From contig JAIMZO010000114.1 of the NCBI GenBank assembly GCA_020054965.1, forward strand, positions 1 to 5,585: DNA of 5,585 nucleotides, written 5' to 3'. Position 1 is the stretch's first letter; every line of letters begins with the position of its first letter. This document shows positions 1 to 5,111 of the stretch, piece by piece. The stretch comes from Spirochaeta sp. GTDB taxonomy: Bacteria; Spirochaetota; Spirochaetia; Sphaerochaetales; Sphaerochaetaceae. The translations under genes and the position numbers were made by a program. The notes under the pieces were generated by a model, which ran no database searches, had not been told where the DNA came from, and saw only the letters and a program-made list of their open reading frames with translations.

Positions 1-1218
1 CTCCAAGTTTTTCCCTGGATTAATCCTTTCTGCAGAGACAGGAAGCTGGATCATCTCAGCAGGCAGGACTTTGGCGAACTTCTTGCTGGCAATGGTCTCA
101 TTTCCCTGTTTCACGAGAACTGTACAACCACGACCCGGCCTCTTCGGTCTCAGGGAGAGTGTAAAATCCTTCTTCCCAGTAATTTTCTGCGGAACTGCAT
201 AGGCTACAGAGGCATCGACTGCTATCTCGATTGCCGCCTTCCCAAACGAGGAAGAGCAGAGATATGCTTGTATGGAATGGGCCATGTGTTCAGCCTCGGT
301 GGAAACGAAATCCACAAGGTCGTGGACCTGCAGGACATTGCCAGAAGCGAAGATACCAGCACAACTTGTCTGGTAATGTTCATCCACTACAGCCCCTTTG
401 GTCATCGGATCGAGCACAACACCGGCGCCAAGGGAAAGCTCATTCTCAGGGATAAGCCCTACTGAGAGGACAAGTGTATCACAACTGTATGCTTTTTCTG
501 TTCCCGGAATCGGTCGATACTGTTCATCGACCTGTGCTACGGTTACACCTTCAAGGCGGGCATGTCCTTTGATATCAACCACCGTATGGTTCAAGAGAAG
601 AGGGATCCCATAATCATTGAGACACTGCTCGATATTGCGTGGCAGACCACTCGCATAGGGTTGGACCTCAAGGACAGCTTTTACATGCGCCCCTTCAAGG
701 GTCAACCTACGGGCCATGATCAGACCGATGTCACCGGAGCCTAGAATCACCATCTCTTTTCCCGGCATGATGTTCGCTAGATTCATATAGGATTGTACAA
801 CCCCTGCAGTATATACTCCTGCGGGTCTGGTCCCTGGAATACTGATCGCACCACGTGTCCGTTCCCTGCAACCCATGGTCAAGGCTACCGCCTTGGCCTG
901 GAATTCCAGCACTCCGCTTCTCGAGACAGCGGTCACGATCCTTCCAGCAGTCACTTCGGTTACCGTCACCTCAGTCATATAGGGAATGTTCAGCTCTCTT
1001 ACCTCGTCAATGAAGCGCTGGGCATATTCAGGACCACTTAGTGATTCACCAAACCGCTGAAGGCCGAATCCATCATGGATGCATTGCCGCAGGATACCTC
1101 CCAATTGCTTCTCCCTCTCAAGGATCAGGATATTGGTAATCCCAAGCTTGTACAGCTGGACGGCTGCAGCCAGCCCCGCAGGCCCTCCACCGATGATAAT
1201 GACATCCTTATTCTCCAT
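1..1218 (-). CDS. FAD/NAD(P)-dependent oxidoreductase, GlpB-like partner of the GlpA-like dehydrogenase (3' end outside window)
   Basis: The frame is open for 406 codons from the ATG at 1218 to the window edge without a stop, so the C-terminus is missing. It has two dinucleotide-binding folds. The N-terminal FAD site is GGGPAG at residues 10-15, with acidic E34 ending the second strand. A second, NAD(P)-type site is GSGDIG at residues 160-165. Between them are family signatures: GGILRQCIHDGF at 40-51 and GCRERTRG at 116-123. A late ASGN segment is followed by VHDLVDFVSTEAE, the usual FAD-closing region. Such proteins pair with GlpA-like dehydrogenases and are thought to move electrons between the flavoprotein partner and NAD(H); that role is family knowledge, not shown here. 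The start is fixed by a strong ribosome binding site and by an 11-base overlap with the upstream gene. In related clusters a small DUF1667 protein follows; that would lie beyond position 1. Family confident, substrate unknown. Confidence 0.9.
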   Translation of the reverse strand, partial: MENKDVIIIGGGPAGLAAAVQLYKLGITNILILEREKQLGGILRQCIHDGFGLQRFGESLSGPEYAQRFIDEVRELNIPYMTEVTVTEVTAGRIVTAVSRSGVLEFQAKAVALTMGCRERTRGAISIPGTRPAGVYTAGVVQSYMNLANIMPGKEMVILGSGDIGLIMARRLTLEGAHVKAVLEVQPYASGLPRNIEQCLNDYGIPLLLNHTVVDIKGHARLEGVTVAQVDEQYRPIPGTEKAYSCDTLVLSVGLIPENELSLGAGVVLDPMTKGAVVDEHYQTSCAGIFASGNVLQVHDLVDFVSTEAEHMAHSIQAYLCSSSFGKAAIEIAVDASVAYAVPQKITGKKDFTLSLRPKRPGRGCTVLVKQGNETIASKKFAKVLPAEMIQLPVSAERINPGKNLE

Positions 1219-2680
1219 CCAGGACCTCCCTTACCTTGCCGATGAACATTCCAGAGCCCTTGTGTTGGTACATCACCTCATGTTCTTTCACTTTACACTG
1301 CTCCTGGATCAGGGCGGTGATTCGTGTTTCACAGTACCCCCCTTGGCATCTACCCATGCAGGCCCGGGTTCGGTTCTTGATGCCCGTCAATGTCACCGCT
1401 CCAAGAGGATTGTTGATCGCCTGGACAATCTCAGCCCGTGTAACAGTTTCGCAGCGACAAACTATCTCACCATAGTCAGGATCATTGGCGATGAGTTCTT
1501 TCTGCCGTTCTTTCGACTGTTCTGCAAAACGCACAATTCCCTTCCGGTATGGATTGAAATCATTGTTTGCCTCCAGAACTTCTTTCTCCTGAATCCTTGC
1601 CACCACACGGCGGGCAATGGGCAGGGCACAGGTAAGTCCGGGAGACTCGATTCCGATCAGGTTCACCACCCCCGGATGGTCATCACTGGTCTCAATAAGG
1701 AAGTCCAGGACCTCACCTGTCTCAGGGTCTATCCGTTTCCAACGGGTCCCGGCAAAATTCCTGATGAAATACTCAGCCTTCATATGCTTGAATATCGCCG
1801 ACCCGTCTTTTATAAGACCCTGCATATGATCGCGGGTGCAAGCATAGTCGTCAGGACCCTCGGTGATATAGGAATCAGGACCTACCAAGATGTTTCCGTC
1901 GACAGTAGGTGTTGCATGGGTGGAGAAGCCCCCTTTTGCATTGGGTGCTGGATAAACGGGAATGTCCATGAAATCCTTGGCTTTCTTGTCCAGCACATAA
2001 TATTCTCCCTTGAAGCCCCTAACCTGGTGACCATGCAAGCCCAGCATTTCCGATATGGTTACACAATGCATCCCGGCGCAGTTCACAATCCAGCGGCTGG
2101 AGAAAACCGAATCACCAGCTGTGACCTGAAAGTACTCCCCCTGCCTTTTGATTGCCTTGACTTCACTGTCAAAGAAAAAGTCCACACCGTTCTGATGGGC
2201 ATTCTCTGCAAGGGCTATGGTGTACAGCATCGGATTGAGGATGCCAGAATCTGGGCTGTATAGGGCAAACTCTCCCCCTGCACTGTTATCAATCTGGTTA
2301 AGCCTGGCCTTGTCGATCATCTCCAGGCCTTGCACCCCATTCAACTCCCCGATTCTCTTGAACTTGAGGATGTTTTGCCTGTCCTCATCACTAAAGCCTA
2401 CCACCACTTTGCCGGTTCGCTTGAAGGGGATATCAAGTTCCTTTGCCACTTGGTCAAACTCACGATTCCCTTCCACCGCACACTCGGCTTTCAGGGAACC
2501 GGGCTTGTATGTGAAACCTGCATGAAGCATGCCGGTGTTCCTGCAGGAATTACCGCACGCCACATCGAGTTCTTTCTCAAGGACACCGATCTTAAGACGG
2601 TATCGGGAAAGTTCCCTCGCAACAGATGATCCGATGACTCCACCCCCTATGACAAGGATGTCGTAGGTATTTTCCCTCAT
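1208..2680 (-). CDS. GlpA/LhgO-like FAD-dependent dehydrogenase with C-terminal Bfd-type [2Fe-2S] domain
   Basis: This 490-residue protein is full length for its family. The N-terminal DAO-type FAD domain has GGGVIG at 12-17, E35 for the FAD ribose, and the flavin-contact segment NTGMLHAG at 48-55. The DAO fold closes with GIESPGLTCALP around residues 340-360. The C-terminal part is a Bfd-like iron-sulfur domain: CRC at 408/410, then C445 and C450 in GRCQGGYC, with an additional C441. GlpA of the anaerobic glycerol-3-phosphate dehydrogenase has the same architecture. L-2-hydroxyglutarate oxidases share the FAD domain but lack the iron-sulfur tail. It probably oxidises sn-glycerol 3-phosphate or a 2-hydroxy acid and hands electrons through FAD and the cluster to the GlpB-like partner. 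The ATG overlaps the regulator's TGA by 4 bases, with AGGAGA 6 bases upstream of the start. No glycerol kinase or facilitator is visible, so the substrate stays open. Confidence 0.9.
   Translation of the reverse strand: MRENTYDILVIGGGVIGSSVARELSRYRLKIGVLEKELDVACGNSCRNTGMLHAGFTYKPGSLKAECAVEGNREFDQVAKELDIPFKRTGKVVVGFSDEDRQNILKFKRIGELNGVQGLEMIDKARLNQIDNSAGGEFALYSPDSGILNPMLYTIALAENAHQNGVDFFFDSEVKAIKRQGEYFQVTAGDSVFSSRWIVNCAGMHCVTISEMLGLHGHQVRGFKGEYYVLDKKAKDFMDIPVYPAPNAKGGFSTHATPTVDGNILVGPDSYITEGPDDYACTRDHMQGLIKDGSAIFKHMKAEYFIRNFAGTRWKRIDPETGEVLDFLIETSDDHPGVVNLIGIESPGLTCALPIARRVVARIQEKEVLEANNDFNPYRKGIVRFAEQSKERQKELIANDPDYGEIVCRCETVTRAEIVQAINNPLGAVTLTGIKNRTRACMGRCQGGYCETRITALIQEQCKVKEHEVMYQHKGSGMFIGKVREVLDGE
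1224..1231 (-). promoter_or_regulatory. Ribosome binding site of the GlpB-like gene, inside the upstream gene
   Basis: The minus strand reads AGGGAGGT, followed by 5 bases (CCTGG) and the ATG at 1218. It lies within the last codons of the GlpA-like gene, whose stop is at 1210-1208. The start therefore sits upstream of the previous stop, which favours translational coupling and roughly equal production of the two flavoproteins. Confidence 0.8.
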
Positions 2681-3384
2681 GCATTGTCTCCTGTAGTCTC
2701 TCTAAGGTGTTCAGCGTAGACTCTATTTCGTTGTAGATGCTTTCTCATGGCAATCTCAGCACGTTCGGGGTTTTTATCCCTGATGGCGTCCAAGATTTCG
2801 CGGTGTGTTGCAATGGTTGTCTCGGTGAGAGGTTTTCCATACAAGTAGGCGAAGATCTTGACAGCAGAATGGATGATCGGGATAAGCGTTGATGCCAATT
2901 GATTGCCTGATGCCTGTGCTATCGTCTCATGGAAAGCGATATCTTCATCTGTCCATGGCAACCCTTCTGCAATATTCGCCTCTATCGCCAACAAGGATGC
3001 CTCAATCTTCATCATCCCTTCCTTGGTTACACGTTTGGCAGCAAGAGAAGCAATCTGGGGTTCGATCATGAGGCGCATCTCATACAGGTCCATCGACAGT
3101 TTCTTCTTGTCCTTGATGAAAGCCAGACCAAGCGGGTCCTCGACCTGACCCGGTTTTTCGGCTACAAACGTACCGGTCCCCCGCTTGATCTCAACAACAT
3201 GCCTGGATATCAGTATCTTGATCGCTTCCCTGATGGTACCCCTACCAACATCCAGTTTTTCAGCAAGCTGGAATTCACTGGGCAGTTGCTGCCCTGGCTT
3301 GAACTCGGCATTCATGATGGTTTCTGCCAATCGATCAGCAGTCTGCTCCGCCAAGGTTTTCTTGGTACGGATAGTTGTTTCCAT
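2677..3384 (-). CDS. GntR-family transcriptional regulator, FadR/FCD subfamily
   Basis: This 235-residue protein is of normal length for the subfamily. The N-terminal winged helix-turn-helix covers about residues 8-75, with the typical GntR run PGQQLPSEFQLAEKLDVGRG (30-49), then TIREAIKIL and the wing RGTGTFV. The C-terminal all-helical FCD domain covers about 95-225. Its predicted metal/ligand site is D148 and H152 (DIAFH), H194 in THREILDAI and H216 in RKHL, so all four expected ligands are present. FCD regulators usually sense carboxylic or hydroxy acids and often repress the operon they belong to. The gene is first in a three-gene overlapping unit with the two flavoenzymes, so it very likely controls them and itself. 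The ATG is preceded by GAGGGA with 6-base spacing. The effector cannot be told from sequence. Confidence 0.93.
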   Translation of the reverse strand: METTIRTKKTLAEQTADRLAETIMNAEFKPGQQLPSEFQLAEKLDVGRGTIREAIKILISRHVVEIKRGTGTFVAEKPGQVEDPLGLAFIKDKKKLSMDLYEMRLMIEPQIASLAAKRVTKEGMMKIEASLLAIEANIAEGLPWTDEDIAFHETIAQASGNQLASTLIPIIHSAVKIFAYLYGKPLTETTIATHREILDAIRDKNPERAEIAMRKHLQRNRVYAEHLRETTGDNA

Positions 3385-3415
3385 GGATAATCCCTCTATT
3401 TCAACAACAGATTAA

Positions 3416-3435
3416 CACGTATGACGTGCTACGTC
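3416..3435. promoter_or_regulatory. Candidate operator: overlapping ACGT palindromes upstream of the GntR gene
   Basis: Two perfect inverted repeats overlap. CACGT-ATG-ACGTG occupies 3416-3428 and GACGT-GCT-ACGTC occupies 3423-3435. The ACGT core thus occurs three times at an exact 7-base step (3417, 3424, 3431). The site ends about 30 bases before the regulator's start codon. Dimeric GntR proteins bind short inverted repeats in such places, so autoregulation through this site is a reasonable inference. The motif is not one I can match to a named regulon. Confidence 0.45.
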
Positions 3436-3446
3436 TAGAACAATTG

Positions 3447-3474
3447 AGAATACGCCCATGAAGATACGTGAAAA
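3447..3474 (-). promoter_or_regulatory. Weak candidate promoter for the GntR-flavoenzyme operon
   Basis: On the minus strand TTTTCA (3474-3469) and TATTCT (3452-3447) are separated by 16 bases, each matching four of six consensus positions. Transcription would start near 3440, placing the ACGT palindromes just downstream, where a repressor could block elongation. A competing -10, TATACA, lies near 3484-3489 with a poor -35. Some promoter is expected between the terminator at 3515 and the gene at 3384 unless readthrough supplies the operon. Confidence 0.3.
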
Positions 3475-3514
3475 GTGTTCATGTATAGAGAGCATTGAGA
3501 TCAACTGTAGAGCG

Positions 3515-3550
3515 AAAAAAACTCCCTCAAGCTTGCACCCTTGAAGGAGT
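3515..3550 (-). terminator. Intrinsic (Rho-independent) terminator
   Basis: On the minus strand ACTCCTTCAAG (3550-3540) pairs with CTTGAGGGAGT (3531-3521) across an 8-base loop, giving an 11-bp stem with a single G-T wobble. A run of seven T ends it (3521-3515). No T-run follows the hairpin on the plus strand, so it acts in one direction only. It could end the RNA starting near 3663, the upstream Mrp-Nudix-SIMPL operon (about 215 bases past its last stop), or both. Confidence 0.88.
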
Positions 3551-3663
3551 TCCGCATATGCGCGGCCTGCATCTGCCGTTACCTCATAATGAGGGGGAAA
3601 CAACGACAAGATACACGGTGGGAGAGAGTATATGACATAAGCCACTCGCCCACTCGTTTGGAC
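3515..3663 (-). ncRNA. Candidate structured small RNA or attenuating leader, about 150 nt
   Basis: The segment runs from the predicted start of a near-consensus promoter to a strong intrinsic terminator. It has local inverted repeats in series. GTGGG-C-GAGT pairs with ACTC-TCT-CCCAC (3653-3618). The 13-base palindrome at 3582-3594 folds as CCTCA-TTA-TGAGG. CCGC-GCATAT-GCGG follows (3565-3552), and then the terminator stem. I do not recognise a known riboswitch, 6S, SRP, tmRNA or tRNA signature. It may be a free small RNA. Alternatively it is a leader that ends transcription about 130 bases before the GntR gene unless antiterminated. A 77-codon GTG-started frame crosses it, terminator included, and has no credible ribosome binding site, so I do not call it a protein gene. 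Structure and ends are inferred by eye. Confidence 0.5.
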
Positions 3664-3669
3664 ATTTAC

Positions 3670-3698
3670 ACTATATCAACAAAAACCTTGTCTGTTAA
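3670..3698 (-). promoter_or_regulatory. Strong sigma70-type promoter with A-rich upstream element
   Basis: On the minus strand the -35 is TTAACA (3698-3693), the spacer is exactly 17 bases, and the -10 is TATAGT (3675-3670). Each hexamer matches five of six consensus positions. Immediately upstream lie A-tracts (a run of seven A at 3718-3712 and AAAA at 3706-3703), which resemble an UP element. The predicted start is near 3663. It is the best promoter match I found in the gap and faces the terminated structured segment. Confidence 0.6.
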
Positions 3699-3718
3699 GT
3701 CCTTTTAAGACTTTTTTT
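3697..3718 (+). terminator. Weak plus-strand terminator-like hairpin
   Basis: AAGTC (3697-3701) and GACTT (3709-3713) can pair around a 7-base loop, and the plus strand then continues as T through 3718. The stem is short and AT-rich, and no plus-strand gene precedes it. It overlaps the -35 and A-tract of the opposite-strand promoter, so it may be only a by-product of those elements. It could also stop antisense RNA before it enters the SIMPL gene. Confidence 0.25.
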
Positions 3719-3764
3719 CATTTCTTAGTTCATGAACAAATTGCTATTGTCCTATTACTAAGTA

Positions 3765-4475
3765 TCAGTACATCTCATATACAATCGAAACCATGGAAGA
3801 GACTTCCATGGATCCTGCAGGAATCTCGGTAGCCATGTCATAAGCGACAGCAGAGGCTGCTTCCATCTTCATCCTTGTATTGTATGGGTTGCTAGCAACG
3901 GAGTATTCACTGATGGTAACGGGGGAGCCAACCTGCATGGCCGAACTTTCTGCATAGAGCTCTGCTTTTGCCTTCGCATTCCCGATTGCTTCCAATCGTG
4001 CCTGCTTTAGTGCCTCACTCTTGTCCTCCTTGTCAAGCTGTACAGAATTGAGATAGATCCCGCTTACCTTTCCCATCTGGTCAATAATGGAACCAAGGGC
4101 CTTCAGGTCACGCACCTTCACTGAAAGACTCTGGCTTGCAACCTGCCCTTCCAGGATCTGTTCTCCTTCATCCCATCGGTAACTGGGCCTCAAGTTCAGT
4201 GAGGTGGTCTTGATATCAGCCTCAGCTATCCCATACGCATCAAGCACAGAGAGAAGTTGTGCCAGCTTTGCATTCGCAAGCCTTTGGGCTTCCTCAGTGG
4301 TCTTCCCCAGTTCACTGACCTGGATGGAGAACGTAGCAATATCAGGGGTGACGGTAATCTTTGCCGTTCCATTCACCTCGATTGTCCGTACCAAATCCTT
4401 TCCTGTCATGCAGGAAGAGAATAAAATGACCATGGCAAGCGCCAATACAGGCAACAAAAGACCTATTCGTTTCAT
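3765..4475 (-). CDS. SIMPL-domain (DUF541) lipoprotein
   Basis: This 236-residue exported protein starts with KR, has a hydrophobic stretch at about 5-19 and a lipobox-like FSSC with the lipidated cysteine at C22. It should be cut by signal peptidase II and anchored to a membrane facing the periplasm or surface. Residues from about 30 to the end form a SIMPL/DUF541 domain. It opens with TIEVNGTAKITVTPDIATF, followed by a helix rich in A, L and K (TTEEAQRLANAKLAQLL) and a later helix in which SEALKQARLEAIGNAKAKAELYA is characteristic of the family. The family includes BP26/OMP28 and YggE-like proteins, some linked to stress tolerance, but no biochemical function is established. It is last in the operon after the Nudix gene, with a 5-base gap and AAGGAG (4489-4484) spaced 8 bases from the ATG. 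The first lipobox position is F, not the usual L, as tolerated in spirochaetes. Confidence 0.9.
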   Translation of the reverse strand: MKRIGLLLPVLALAMVILFSSCMTGKDLVRTIEVNGTAKITVTPDIATFSIQVSELGKTTEEAQRLANAKLAQLLSVLDAYGIAEADIKTTSLNLRPSYRWDEGEQILEGQVASQSLSVKVRDLKALGSIIDQMGKVSGIYLNSVQLDKEDKSEALKQARLEAIGNAKAKAELYAESSAMQVGSPVTISEYSVASNPYNTRMKMEAASAVAYDMATEIPAGSMEVSSMVSIVYEMY

Positions 4476-4480
4476 CTCAG

Positions 4481-5107
4481 TTACTCCTTCTTTAGTGTGG
4501 TCACCAACTCAGGACGCTTCTGTGCCTCCCGAAGGAAGAAACCCAAGGCAATCATCATAATACCATTATCATAGATGCCGGTGCCCATATCCGCAACCAC
4601 CTGGGATACCGGTACAGAGAACACATCCAGCTGTTCGTTCGGATCAAGCTCCTGTCCGGTGACATGCTCAGCCCCCTCGACGAGATAGAAATAGGAACGG
4701 TTGTTCATGAACGCAGAGTTGGGGTTGACATTGCCCAAGGCAGTAACCCTGCCACCGGCAAGACCGGTCTCCTCCCGCAATTCCCTGAGGGCTGCATCGA
4801 GGGGATCTTCCCCCTCTTCCACCACCCCGGCAGGAAATTCCCGGGTAACGGTATTCGACCCATGACGAAATTGCTCTTCCATGATCATCATGGGAACACC
4901 ATGTTCGTCACGGTACCAAGGGATTATCGTTACCCAGTTGGGTGCGTCCACCTCTATAAAGGAAGAGCTCCGTCCATCAGTACTGGTACGATGAACGGTG
5001 CAAATATCAAAGATGGGCCCCTTGAAGACCCGCTGACGCTGTCCAGACTTCCAAATGAGATGCTTCGTCTCCTTGCTCCCCCCTTCTTGCGAAAAAGGAT
5101 CAAACAT
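4481..5107 (-). CDS. Nudix hydrolase, ADP-ribose pyrophosphatase-like
   Basis: The 208-residue protein carries a perfect Nudix box at 94-116: G94, E100, then REL-REETGL at 108-116, matching GX5EX7REUXEEXGU. The glutamates of REETG bind the divalent metal. The family cleaves nucleoside diphosphates linked to another group, releasing a nucleotide. FPAGVVEEGE before the box and a two-part N-terminal sheet (RVFKGPIFDI, then WVTIIPW) are typical of ADP-ribose/nucleotide-sugar pyrophosphatases, but the substrate is not certain. An upstream ATG at 5188 would add 27 residues lying inside the Mrp gene in another frame. I prefer the ATG at 5107 because AAGGAG lies 9 bases upstream (5122-5117) and the gap to the Mrp stop is then 4 bases. 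The gene is probably co-transcribed with its neighbours on both sides. It is cytoplasmic, with no signal peptide. Confidence 0.9.
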   Translation of the reverse strand: MFDPFSQEGGSKETKHLIWKSGQRQRVFKGPIFDICTVHRTSTDGRSSSFIEVDAPNWVTIIPWYRDEHGVPMMIMEEQFRHGSNTVTREFPAGVVEEGEDPLDAALRELREETGLAGGRVTALGNVNPNSAFMNNRSYFYLVEGAEHVTGQELDPNEQLDVFSVPVSQVVADMGTGIYDNGIMMIALGFFLREAQKRPELVTTLKKE

Positions 5108-5111
5108 ATGC

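Noticed and set aside
1079..2263. A 394-codon open frame on the plus strand.
   Set aside because: It lies antisense to the GlpA-like and GlpB-like genes, which have clear cofactor motifs and ribosome binding sites. Its translation shows no recognisable domain, so it is a shadow of codon usage on the other strand.
3412..3645. A 77-codon minus-strand frame in the gap, starting with GTG.
   Set aside because: It runs through the intrinsic terminator hairpin and T-run, has no proper ribosome binding site, and resembles no family I know. The structured RNA reading explains the region better.
3540..3665. A known riboswitch (cobalamin, TPP, glycine or similar) in the gap, prompted by GCCACT on the plus strand.
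   Set aside because: The other conserved core elements of those classes are missing on both strands, and the promoter and terminator point along the minus strand.
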